This document shows positions 11,739 through 25,200 of a DNA stretch of 64,000 nucleotides, piece after piece (positions within the stretch are counted from its first letter, which is position 1; each line of letters opens with the position of its first letter). A program made the translations under genes and the position numbers. The notes beneath the pieces were generated by a model that was not told the DNA's origin, did no database searches, and saw only the letters and a list, made by a program, of their open reading frames with translations. The stretch comes from Paragordius varius (lineage: Eukaryota > Nematomorpha), in contig OZ176051.1 in NCBI GenBank assembly GCA_964247055.1, positions 4,526,001-4,590,000 on the forward strand, read 5' to 3'.

Positions 11739-14700
11739 AACCACTTAATAATCCAATATTTTATTAATTATATTTTGAGCAAAAAATGCAACATATACAT
11801 ACATAGATACATATTATTTTTATTAACATGTAATATCGAATTGTGCGTTAAATATATTTGCAGAACGGAAAATAAATTAATTTACATTATTATCCAAACT
11901 ATACCTTTTGTGGATGTATTGATAATTAAAGTCAATCTCCTATACAGGATTGTGAGTCTCACAGACAACTCTACTTCTAAACCGGGAAAATATGTCATTT
12001 TATTTATTAAGTTGTTAAAGATCACGAGTGTAAGAGCGGTTTACTTTAGCATATTGCTGGTAATACTGTTCCAAAGTTGCTTTTCAGCTGGTAACTTTTT
12101 CAACATTGTATTGAGCAGTAAATGCCAGAAAATGTGCGTGTAACCAGTTAATTGGGTAATGTGATATATAATATTGGATGGTTTTGATGCTACTAAATGT
12201 TTGAATAAATTATCGACCTATCCTTTTTCAATTCTTCATCATATTATTTTAAACAACCAAAGGTATAAGTATCAGTTATTTATACACCAAATTTACTATG
12301 AATTAGCTGGGAAGCCTGGGGCATTGATCCAACTATGGAAACGATTGTAAAAAAATAATTTTATAAAAAAACTAGGTCTTTAAAATAATAACGTTCGAAT
12401 TAATCCGCATCCCCTGTAAATGCGCCACCACCTTACAATAACCTGACTATTAGAATTTTATTGAAAAACTCGGAAAACCATATTGATTAGATAATAGTTA
12501 TCTCTTTTTTTCAAGTTTAAAGGTAAAATTGTAGTTAGGCGCTTTCTTTTAATTAGCCATTGGGTAGGAGTATACACTATAAATTAACGTTCCCATATAG
12601 CACTTGGTTTTCAAACAAATTTTCGGAACACCCATGATACCATGTAGATTAGCGCTATACCCTTCGTAACATATGCCACCTTATTAAAGTAAAATGGCTT
12701 CGAGGCAACATTTTGCTTTTTTGAGAATATATATAACAATCATGGTTGTAGGAATTAGGATTGAAAGAGCAAAATTTTACCCCGTTTTTTAAATAAAAGC
12801 CAGTAGGGCCATACTTATAAAATACGCCACCGTATGAAATGATGCTTTTAGTTATTTCGCGTGTAAAGGCTAACATTTTATCATTGCTTTTTATATATAG
12901 CCTTGAGCACCTCTTATATTGAATACCGCACCATAAAAATAACGTGGTTTGAATAGAATTTTTTTGATTAAGAGCATATATAAATATAATAATCGCTTTA
13001 TTCCAATATAAAGCCATAAACTTTAGTCAAAAATTAGTTTTTTATCACCTATGGTTGAAACCCACCCTATGTCAAATACGTCACCATATAAAATTAATAT
13101 AACTGCGTATTATTTCAGTATTCGCATTGAATTAATTGCATGAATGAAAAATCACATAACATATCGTTTGCACCAATTTCTTATCCTGAGTTAATTGCTT
13201 GAAAATATTGTTATTCGATTAGGTAACTGCGACGCATGACATGGCACAACAAGTTAAAAATATCTACGAACAAAATAATATGGGGTTCGTTCTAAGGAAT
13301 TTTTTGCCAAAAAATATTTCCTGTTCCATTATCTTTTGGTGATAGGTTTTGATTTTGGTTTAATTTTTATAAATCAAAGGATAGCTTATGATACAATATA
13401 AACAAATGGCCACAAAAATCAACTAAACTACAAAATTATATTGCTGCGTTTCGGTTCTAAAACGGTTCCAAAAAAGTTGGCCACTAAATACGGTATGATC
13501 CACATTAAAATGGGAAAATGCCTTAAAAATAAAGGAAATGGGAATTTATGGACTAAATATCATAATTAAAATCTTAAATCTCAAAGTGTCTAGGCAAAAG
13601 TATCTGAGTCTGAATACAAAACATTTGTCAATCGTCGTGATGTAATTGATTTGAATATTTAGCAATTTCAACTCGTTGATTTTTTACTGTTTAACGTTAT
13701 TTAGCATAATTAATTTTATGATTGATTTATATAATTATCTCAAAATGAGTCATCATGTATAGGATTAAAGGTGTATAATCAGGAGAGTGTCTTACCTATA
13801 ATTATTTTTATGCAATGTCCTAACTAAACCAAAGGTGTATTTTATGCATTATAAAATAAAACAAATAAAAAATTGCAACAATGTCATCTCAAGTATACAT
13901 AATTATAAGTAAGTGTCTTTTTGATATTAAAAAACATAAAAGAAATTTAAAAAAATAATCCTATCTCCTTTTCGCCGTGTATGCTTTGTAGTTTTTTAAC
14001 AAAAGAATTATACATAACATAGCCTATAATTAATGGTTTATATTAATTAAAACACAGTTAATAAATAAAAAATAATGAGAATAGTCATTACACAATACAG
14101 AATTTTAATTAATTCATACTTAGGCAAATATCAAATAGTTCTTTTTGTTTGTTTTAATTTTAATAACCAAATATTAAATCAATGGACACTATTTATCTTA
14201 TTTGTAAGATCTAAAACAATATGTATAATTTAAATAAATAAATTTTATTACAATATCGTTTTTTTAAAACAAACTATAGAGTTTGAAACAATGTTTCTTT
14301 TTACATAACACCTTTAACATATTACAACACACCTTTGTCATTTCTGTGCTTTCTCTTTTATTTCATAAAATAAAAAACTAAGTGTTGAGGGCTCTTATTA
14401 ACTTTTATCCAGATATCTCTCTCCTACTACAATTGCAAACATTATCTTAATGACATTTATAATTTATAAAGGAAATTTCCTTGCTCTATCATTATATGCA
14501 TACACATAAAAACATCAACGCATTTTATTGAAAAAAATATATTTTAAAACAATAAAGGTACACACTGTATTTTTTTTGCATATTTGCATACTTTGGGCAT
14601 CGTTTTTTTATATTAACTAACTCATTTGCATTTTTTTGTCATCCATCCGTGTTACAATATTCATCCATCTTTTGCATCTACACTTGTCGCGTTATTTTAC

Positions 14701-15334
14701 TTTCAAAATTTACCCAATATTCAAAATTTTAAAATACAGAAATTATTTTAACCACAATCGTTTCCACGGCTAATTATAAAGTTCAACTTTATAGGAATTC
14801 ATTTTGTTATTAATTTTAACTTACAATATGCAAAACCTAACATATCTCAAAACAAACCACTTGTTTCACATTAATTAATTAACAATATTGTAATTGTGTT
14901 TCTCATTTCATTCATTCCCTATATAGAAATGGAAAAAATAGCTAATAAATTTTTCGCATTTATGCCTGCTTGCCACAACTTTATGTATCGTATCCCGTTG
15001 TTTTAATTTTATTCTAATGATACATAAATCATTTCTGTCTAAAAACAAAAAAAACAAAACTAGTAACTTAATGTTTCACATTAGAAATTAGAACTATTAA
15101 AATGTCCGTTTTTACCCTATTATTATTATCTATCTGCACAGAAACATAGAAGGCATATTTAATCTTTGGGGAATTTACATCTTTTACTGCAGCACGCTAA
15201 TAAAATTCAATAACCCTTCTATTTCGCATGCGCCGCATTAATTTTATTTAGTTAATTTTATTATTATCAGTTTTTTATTACAAGCATTAGATAACAACAT
15301 TGTAAATCTTTTCACAATTTCAAAATCGTGTGCT
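11739..15334. other. Intergenic region between serpin and laminin, no convincing gene
   Basis: An open frame at about 11775-12143 (plus) and another at 12655-13017 (minus) are the longest. Neither has a recognisable domain, cysteine pattern or splice partner. From about 12420 to 13100 a motif like ACGCCACC(A/T)TA recurs at uneven spacing. The remainder is AT-rich. The laminin promoter should lie in the last part, but I see no clear core elements. Confidence 0.5.
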
Positions 15335-18300
15335 ATGCCGTTAATCGTTATATTATCAATATTTTTAATTTTTTATGATTCTTTCCAAACTTATACGGCT
15401 CAAACTTTCAACGATGATAAAGGTAATATTTTTTTAATCCGATTAATATTTTTATTTGTGGTATTTTGTGAATTTCATAATATTTTTTTGGTTTTGCCGA
15501 CATTTAAATTAATTTGCATATTTGAAAGTAATTGTGGATATTTACTTTTTACTAACTTTACTTAGGAAATATTGATATATTAAATAAAATCTTTTATGAG
15601 TATAGTGTTAATTAATATTGTTTAAACCAGTGCTGTTCAACACAAATGGCTTCGGGGCCGCATTTTTTGGATCGAAAAATTTGACGGGCCGAATTCGTTA
15701 AATATACGCGCATTACAAATATTTAATCAGATTATAAGAATGTAAAAACTACTATTTTTAACAATTTTAGTCAATTGCCGAAAATTGCAAAGAAAATTTG
15801 TTTAAGAAATTTTTTTAGATTAAAATTTTGTATATAATTCCTCGCGGGGTCCAGAAATATTACGGAGGTCGCATGCGCCGGGCCGCGACCCCTGTTTTAA
15901 AACAAAAACTTTTAACTTTTTCTGGTAAACTAAAATTTAAAATAAAATAAAATTTCATGATATTCGATTAATATGATATGGTTATTTAATCACAAATAAG
16001 AACCAAAAGTGAGGCCACAAGTTTTTTCACACGAGTTTTGGAACAAAAAGTTCTAATCTCCATTCAAAGATGAATTTTTCTTAATGTTTTATCATTTTTA
16101 AACTTTTGTAAATTTAATTGAGTGGGTTGTATTTTTTGAAAAAGTAGCACTAGCAATATATTTATGTTTTTGCGGTTCTTCATTCATATATTTAAAAAAT
16201 ATAAAAATATATAAAATTAAAAAATTGAAGGAAAAAAATCGAACAAAAAACAATTGAACCGGAAGCAATGTTTAGTGTTTTTTTATTGGGGATTTATATA
16301 ACTTTTTTTGATTTTGCTCATATTTAAGATTGTTAAATATATTAAAACTAAATGTATGATAGGCTCATCCTCGTTCCCTGTGGTCCTGAATCTTGCCACC
16401 GGATCTAAGATATGGACAAACTCGACATGTGGTCTTAACGGCCCAGAAACGTATTGTAAATTGATGGAACATGTTGAAAAACAACCATATGATTGGATGT
16501 AAAATTTAAACTTTCCTATTTATTAGATAATTCAAAAGATTGGGATTACACCAATCAGGTCATGTCAGTTGACCGTTTTTAAAATAATTGGTTAAAAATT
16601 TTGTACAAAAATTCTCAGGATGGAAAGTTTGCAAATCTATTAAAATTATTGTTTATTATCATCCATTTTTGGCTTAATTTTGTTAAGAATTTGCGTTTCA
16701 GGCATAAATGACACTGCCTGTATTTTAATAAGGTTTTTGGATTATAAAATATTTCTAACTCTAATCTTACCTGGAAAATAATATATCAAACATACTTTAT
16801 AGTTCAACTAAACAATGTGACGTATGTGACGATTCTTTGGAAGGGTATCGTCACCCCATTGGATACGCCATAGATGGCAGTTTTAAATGGTGGCAAAGTC
16901 CATCACTAGCTCAAGGATATCACAATAATTTTGTCGATATAGTCATTGATTTAGGACAAGTTTTTGTTAATTTATATTTGAACTCACAAAAATACCTTTT
17001 TTCGTAAAAATATCTTTGTAATAGACAAATCTTAAAATTAAAGCCAAATGTTTTTTAAACCGTATTTTTAAACCTTAATTTCACAATATAACTTATTATA
17101 TTCGTATTTGTGAATGTATTATAATTGATGGAGAAAATTTTAAGGTTTAATTGGGTATGGTTGTTTTCAAAGAACATTTGTCTTTAGTTTTACGCATTAT
17201 CTCTAATTTTTACTGTGATTTTCGTTTGTTTGAAATATCTGTAGAAATATCAAATCTTTTATTTGATTATAACGTCGGGACCATCCCCAAGACCAGGAAA
17301 TTGGATTCTAGAAAAATCTTTGGATGGAATCAACTATAATCCTTGGCAGTTTTATGCCATGTCGGGGTCTGAATGCATGCAAACCCTTCAAGATTATTAC
17401 GGTATTTTAATTTTCCTTTAAAATAAGATAAGTTATTTCTGCAATTTTTTTGCAAGATATAATAATTTTTTATAATTATTACAAAGATTATTATGACGGC
17501 TTTTTTATTTGAGTATGGTTTATATAAATGCAAAATTATCGATAAATTAATTAATTTTTATGTAAAAAAAGAAGGAACATTATAAGAAAACAAATGTCAT
17601 GTCTGAGACTCACAAAACAATGATAATTAAATGACCTTTAATTACATAACATTATGCAAGGGTATTTAAGCATCATTTAAATTACAAAAGAATGACAATA
17701 AATGAATAATATATTGATTTAGTATAGAAAATAATTTTTATCGAGTATTATCTTAAGTGACTCATTGATTTGAATTTGATGTGTGAGTAAATTTATAAAA
17801 AGAAACTCTTTGTTATTAGCCATTTGTCTTATTAATAGGTGGGCCAGCTAATGTTTTAGAACTTCAAAGAAACGGGTCTTTAGCCATCGTGACAGGATCT
17901 CATTTATTTAGATTTAAACGAGATGATCAAATTATTTGTACGACACAATACAGTGATTTAATGCCACTGGAAGATGGAGAGGTATACTTTTTTTTCTAAA
18001 ATTTTTTTTTACCGATTTATTAAAATTTATTTTTTGAAGATTAATATTTGATATTTCCAGGAGTTTTTTTTTTAATTTTTTTTCAACGATTTCATTAATT
18101 TTTTTCGCAATTTTCTTCAATTATAGATTTTTACATCTCTAATCAACGGTCGACCTGGGGTTCATGGTCCTTCACCCAGTCTAACGGTAATTTTTTTTGT
18201 ACTTTATACTATGATATATGAGTTTATAAAATCATACATTATATTAAAAAATAACGCATTATATATACATATATTTTATTATAGGAATTTACGACTACCC

Positions 18301-19262
18301 GTTTCATCCGTATGAGGTTAAGTAGAATTCGAACCCTAAACGCCGATTTTTACAGTTTTATTTCTCATCAACGTAATGACTTACCAACAATTTTGCTTCC
18401 AACTTCCGAAAATAATGAGATTTTTGCTAAATCAAATCCAATCGATTTATTGAGCGTAACTTCAAAAGACAACAATAAATTAACGTTAAATGTATCATCT
18501 TCCGATGGTTCTACCAGTTATGCTCAACTCTTTAACTATATAACTGACAAAGATCGGAGCCTTTTTTTACGACCCAAATCTAACATGGATTTTTCTTACG
18601 TTAGTTTGGATCAAACTGTGAGCCGACGGGTGCGTATATTGTCACTTTTGAATTCTAAACAAAAATTAAAACAAGAACGGTTTTTATGGAACCTTAACCT
18701 TTAGCTTATTTCTGGGACGGTTTTGAAACCAAAAAAAGTTTTAAGATGAATTCTGAAACCGTTTTGAAATTAAGGACTGTTCTTCGTTTGAAAAATGTTT
18801 TTTAATTTTTTTTTAATTTAATACAATGTTTACCCTTTTCTTATTTTAAATTATAAAAATATTTGGTTATTTAGAGAAAAGTAAAATTTAAAAAAAAATT
18901 ATGTGGCTTATCTTGCAATGTGGACAGTTATTTATAAAGTTTTCAAATAATATAATTTATTTATTTAACCGATATCAGAACCATTTCTCCAAAATACAAT
19001 TCCTTAAAATTAAAGTTGGAAATGTTTTTTTATAAAAAAATCTGCAGGACCAGAACCGATAAGACAATTTACTTAGATTCAGAACAAAGGCCGAAAAAAT
19101 TCCAGTGTTAATCCCTAATATTTAATAAAAAATCTTTTTTAACCATACATATCTTTTACATTTTTATTTTAGTACTTTTATTCTATACGTGATATATCGA
19201 TTGGTGGTCAATGCCTATGTAACGGTCATGCAAATCGATGTGTTTTCAATCCTAATACACAA
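15335..19262 (+). other. Laminin alpha: signal peptide and LN domain (exons 1-8)
   Basis: Exons 15335-15422, 16363-16498, 16803-16959, 17245-17401, 17839-17981, 18127-18186, 18285-18629 and 19173-19262. Exon 1 encodes a signal peptide ([17 protein letters not shown]). LN, the polymerisation domain, shows [20 protein letters not shown], then [95 protein letters not shown] and [14 protein letters not shown], in the order expected for laminin. Exon 7 carries about 85 extra residues between the RIRTLNAD strand and YFYSIRDI, where relatives have about 20. Confidence 0.95.
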
Positions 19263-22200
19263 GTATATATATAGTTTTTAACTTTTAAAGTTTTCTGCTT
19301 AAGCATTACAATTTCCTTTTGCTTTTGCTTAAGAAATTTTTTTAAGATTTGGTGATTTAAGCACTATTATAAAAGAAAGCAAAAATGTTTCAAATAATAC
19401 AAAAAAAGTACTAAAATAGTTTTTTACCACACCACCAATTTTTGACTATTTATTGCAACATTAATAACCAATTGTCAACATTAAATTATACAGTATGAGT
19501 AAGTATACATTGCTAGAAATATTAATTATTGCCAAATAGTATATATAACAGAGGGCAGTATTATTGGCTTATAGTTATTTTCACTTTTAGCCAATAATAC
19601 TGCCTTTGTTGTATTTACTATTTGGCAATAATTAATAACTTTCTAGCAATGTATACTTAATCATACTATATATCCAAATTACTATTCTTTATTCAAACAT
19701 TTTTAGAAAAAACAATGTCAATGTACCCATAACACGTGTGGGAAATCGTGTGAGCTATGTTGTCCAGGATATCATCAAAAACCTTGGAAATCTACCTCAA
19801 ATAATCCCAATTTCGTTTGTGAAGGTACAGTAAAATTGAATAAAGGCGAAAATTATGTACTAAAAAAGACAAATATTTTTTAGCCATACTTTTTAGTTAT
19901 CTTGGTTTTTATAAATAACGTATCTGTTTACAAATATGAATTATCATTTTTTTGCCACCCAAAAACGATAGATTATAAATAAAAAATAAAGGTTTTAAAA
20001 AATTAGGTTTTTCAAAAAATATATTTGTCTTTTATAGTTTTACCTTTTTTTTCCTTATAATTAAAATTTTAGCGAAAAATGTGATTGTAACATTTCCAAA
20101 TCTTTTGATAGATATTTTTATAAATTGTTTTTATTTTTTCACATTTTTATTAGCATGTAATTGCCATAATCACACCAATGAATGTATATACGATGTTAAT
20201 GTTGACAGAAACAATTTAAGTTTAGACATATCTGGGAAATATAGTGGTGGAGGACGTTGTATAAATTGTCAAGTAATTTCTTTTAATTAGTATTTTCTTT
20301 TGATTAGTTTTTTTGTTTTAACTGCTTTCATAGTTTCGATCAGAATTATTTAATTAATATTTTTTTGTCTAATCATTTTTTTTCTAAAATTATTTATTAC
20401 GTTCTTATTCTTTGAAATATCAAGTATTTTATTGGATTTTATTTCGGTTTCAATTGAAATTTTTTAGAGGTGAGGCATAAATATTTTTTAATTTAACTAT
20501 GTATTATCCGAAAAATTTTCATAATATTAGTATTTTCATAGCATTGTCAAATATTTTACTTAGCTCTTATGATTTTAATCCATTTTTCATGATCCTTTAT
20601 ATAAAATTGTAAAATTTAGCTTAAATTATCAATTTTTACCACTTTGAAGATTTTATTTAGTTTTTTATTGGTTCCTTTCAAAAGTTTATAAAAACTTATT
20701 TTTAATATAAATTATCCCTTTTACTTTAACTATCTCTGTAAAATTTTGCTTTTTTAATTTTTTAGCACAATACAACCGGAATAAATTGTGAAAGATGTAA
20801 GCCTGGTTTTTACAATCCAGCTAATATACCCATGAATTTTAGTAAATCATGTGTGCCTTGCGACTGTAAAGGACCAGGTGTGTTAGATGAAGACAAATGT
20901 ATAAGCTCAACAATTTTCGTACAAAATTCTGAAAATTCTGACGATTTTGCTAATCAAAATCGGGTAAAAATGGATAAAATATTGGAAAAACTCAATATTT
21001 GGGGACTCCAACATCATAATAGAGTTGGCGGAACAAGCGATCCATATAAGGTAAATAAAGCTATAATTGATAAGAAAATATAATATTTTACTTATTTAAA
21101 GTTTGATTAGTGTTGTTTTGATCAAATTTGCATTCATAAAATTTAAAGTACAAACGAAAAAAAATCTTTAGGTGTAAAAATTGTGTATCCTTTTATGGTC
21201 CTTGGTTAATTATATATTTATGGTGGAGAATATAAATTAGGCGGTTATTACCTTTTCGATAGTACTTGTATTAATAGTTATCCTTCAAATTTCATTTTAA
21301 ATTTTTTTATAAATTGAGTAATAAAAAGAAAGTTACAAAAACAATACTTAAATACTTAAAAACTCATTTTTTGAGATTACAATCAGTGGTTCCCTTTTCA
21401 TTCCCCCTCCACCATATTAAAAATAACAATTTTTGCACCAAGATAAAAATGTAAAATTTATTATCTATATACTTATAAAAATCCCAATCAATGAGATTCT
21501 TATTTTTACAATATCCTTGAAATATTTTTCATATCGGTGGTGACAAATTTTGATAATTTGCACCTGAAATCTTTTAATTTGTTTCTCGTTTTATTTTTTA
21601 ATTATATTCTCCTAATTTTTTGCGTCCCCCTTGGGGGGCGTTGCCCACCGGTTGGTAACCACTGACTTGAGATCGCCAACTAAAAATATATAAAATATTT
21701 CTTTTTTTTTCAGAATTCAAAACGATAGGTTATATTAAAATCAATCAAGGTTTAAAGGATATTACTGTCCTGGCAAAAAAGTATAAAACTACTTAATTAC
21801 AGTCATGTATCCTTTATTTTATCAAAAATTTGTTTTCTTTCGTTAAACGGGTATAAATATTTGATGGTATTAACATATTATCATCTAAAAAGTATAAAAA
21901 TTACCATAGAGCTCTTGTTTTTTCATTCTTTACCAAATATTTATACCATTTAACAAAAAAAATAAATTTTTGATAAAATAAAGGATACATGACTGTATTA
22001 TAAAGACAAACAAAAGAACCTAAAACATCAATTTTTTCAAGAAAATAATATTTTGTGAAATAAGGACTATTTTATTAATAATTTTTATCCATATTTCGCA
22101 ACCCAGAACGATAGGTTAACTAATCAAGGTTAATATTATTTTGTTTTTATAAATTTTTTATCTTTATTCATGTTTTTCATTCATTCTTTATAGAATCTAC

Positions 22201-25200
22201 AAACTTCTGCAAAAGCAACTCCAGGATCTTGCTATTGTAAACCAAACTATGCCGGGCCAAAATGTGATCGGTGTGCGGTTGGTTTTCGAAATTTTCCAAA
22301 ATGTAGCCCCTGTCCTTGTTATGTACCTGGAATGTTAGATCCCACCGATTGTGAAGAATATAATATTGATAATAATAGCTACGAAAATGAAAACTCAAAA
22401 AACTCTTTTATTTACATTAATGAGGGAAAGGGCAAAAAGCAATGTAAATGTAAAGTAGGTAGCTATCATTATTTTAATTTGGATTTGATTGGTTTTTGTT
22501 GTTAGTGTTAATATATATTAATTAATTTGTTTTCTTTTTCTTATGTTTGACAAGATTTTACTCGTAGTCGTAGGTTTTAAGCCAAATTTACATAATTTCT
22601 ATGTATTTTAATAACATACCCATATTTTAATTATACTTTCTCTAATTACACTTATAGCCAAAAAATAGACATTTAGGATCAAAATATATATATAACATTT
22701 TATCAATAAAATTTGTAGAAAAATGTGAGGGGAAAATATTGCGAAAAATGTGCCGAAGGATTTTACAATTTACAACGTAATAATCCGAACGGATGCAGTA
22801 AATGTTTTTGTTTTGGTCTCTCCAAAAAATGCGAGGCTCAATATGCCATTATTCATAAAGTACTTACTTACTTACTTACTTATTTACATTTATTTAAGTA
22901 CACAACAAATAACTGTATTGATTAATAAAGATGTTTATTGTGCCCGTAAAATTCGTTATTTTTAGTTTTTGCTTTATTATAAAATAATAAGCTGGTTGGT
23001 TGTTTTCATCGCATATTTAGTTATTACTGTATAATATTACGCGAAATAATTAGTTTTATTAACATCACTGTCATAAATTAAACTATTTCTTTTTTTTTGG
23101 ATTATCATAAATATAAATAATATTTATAAAAAGATTATGTACATGCGAAGTTGGTCAATTACAAATTTTATGAAAGGTGACTTCAATATTCCCATACCTT
23201 CCATGGAAAAAGTTAATCATGAACCCTGGCAAGGGACATTAACATTGGCCGATCATCAACTTTACAGCATACTTGAAAGCCACCAAAAAAGTATTTAATT
23301 GATTATATTTTTTGCTTAAATTAACAAATTATTAATACTAATTGTCAATTTTATATATATATATATATATATATATCAGAAATGCCTTCAAAAGTTAAGC
23401 CAAACTTAGCCCAATTTTATTGGTCGGCCCCGTATCACAAATATCTTGCCAATCAAAGATTGTATTACAGTCTTAATCTTAAACTAACATTTGAAGTTAC
23501 TTACTACCTCAAATCAAATTATTCCACAAATATTAAGGGCGGCACAAATTTTGATGCAAATTACCCGCTAATTATGATTGAAGGTCTTAACGGAAACTTA
23601 ATGGGTTTTTGGGAATCAGACTCTAAAACGCTGCCCGATAACCAAAATTATGAAACATTCAAAAGGATTGGACCAAATAATTTAATGGTCATATCTACCA
23701 AAATTACTGTCCCATTCGATTATAAAAATTGGCGCCTAATCAAAATTACTAAAGGTAATTTCCTCTAATAAATTCATTTAATATTTTGATTTCCATATAA
23801 GGTTGTAGTTATATAAATATTCACACCAATAAATGTAGTAAATTATGAGAGGGGACATGAGGACTATGTATAAAGAAAGTTAATCCGTATAAACCAAATA
23901 TTGTAATATGTAGCAAATGACGAGCAATCATATTTAAAAAATGTCCCTATAAAAAGAGACCATATTAAAATATGATATTTAATTTATGGGTTGACAAAAT
24001 AAGAACAATCTATGTAAATTGTTACCAAACTATATTATGTATTTCATTCACAATTATATAGGGTTATATACGGCCGTCTTTATCAAAAAAAACATTACAT
24101 TTGTCTTTTAGTTTTAACTATATGTCTGTTATATAATTGTTAATTGTAACTATATATTAGCAAATATAATCGGAAAGAAAAAGTTGTCTTTTAAAACTTT
24201 TGCATCTATCCTGGTTGGAGCACGTAAGCTCCTTATTCGAAGTCAACACAATGAAGGACAAAGTGTCGTTTATATGCAAAACTTTGCCTTATATTTTGCT
24301 CACCCTATATCAAATAATGGTACATCTATTAGTACGCAGCCATCATCTATTAATACATATTTATCCCCTTTACTATTTGAAAATATTAATAATGATAATA
24401 ATAAAAAGAATGACTTGGAAAACATGGGAAATGGTGGTAAGAGAAATAAACGCAAAAGAAAAAAGAGAGATATACCATCAGGTAATTTTTTTAATTCGGA
24501 TTCAGAAAACTATGTTTTTTCGAATACACAGTAGTGAAGGGAAATATATTGGCTCAAATAATTTTTTATTGGTGCATAGAGAAATTTTTTCTGTATATAA
24601 TATTGATAGATTTTCACCAATTAGTAATTACCAAAAGTTTAACACTAATCTTTACAGTAAATTATTAAAATAAATATCAACTAATTTAAAATAAATCCTG
24701 ATGATATGATATATTATCGAAGCCATTTTAATATGTAATAATAAAAAATATCATCTTTTATTTAAATTACATAATATTAATTTTCAAGATTTACTAACTT
24801 TATTTAAAGTGATAATATAAAATTTAATGTTCATAAAACTTATATATATAGAAGAAAGTTTTGAAAGTAGCTATGATCATGCATACAACTCCTTTTTGCT
24901 AATTATGTCAAGGACAAGACCCGTATCCTTATTCTCGTTTGCTTTGCATATATCAAATATTTTTTTTTTCATTTTTTTTTTAATTTTTTTTTCATAAAAA
25001 CCGTATTTATCAGTTTTTTAAACAAAAATACCGGTATTACGATTTTAAACCGTATACTCACTCAAAATTATTATTTTTAATTTATAATATACAATATTTA
25101 TTTTACTTTAAATTTTTATGTATTTTAGGCCAGTGTTTTTTTATAATTTTTTATCAGAAGGTAGCGTTCAATAAATGTTTTAAAGTTTGTCGTACATTTT

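Larger units (their letters stand above)
19173..22859 (+). other. Laminin alpha: N-terminal LE repeats (exons 8-13)
   Basis: Exons 19173-19262, 19707-19824, 20154-20272, 20766-21050, 22194-22454 and 22719-22859. These are laminin-type EGF modules of the rigid short arm, with eight-cysteine patterns such as [10 protein letters not shown] then [31 protein letters not shown] then [20 protein letters not shown], and [17 protein letters not shown]. The last module begins [13 protein letters not shown] and is split by the L4 domain, as in other alpha chains. Exon 11 and exon 12 contain acidic, asparagine-rich insertions. Confidence 0.95.

Noticed and set aside
11775-12143. Membrane protein gene downstream of the serpin
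   Set aside because: Hydrophobic composition comes from T-rich sequence; no conserved motif or supporting splice signals.
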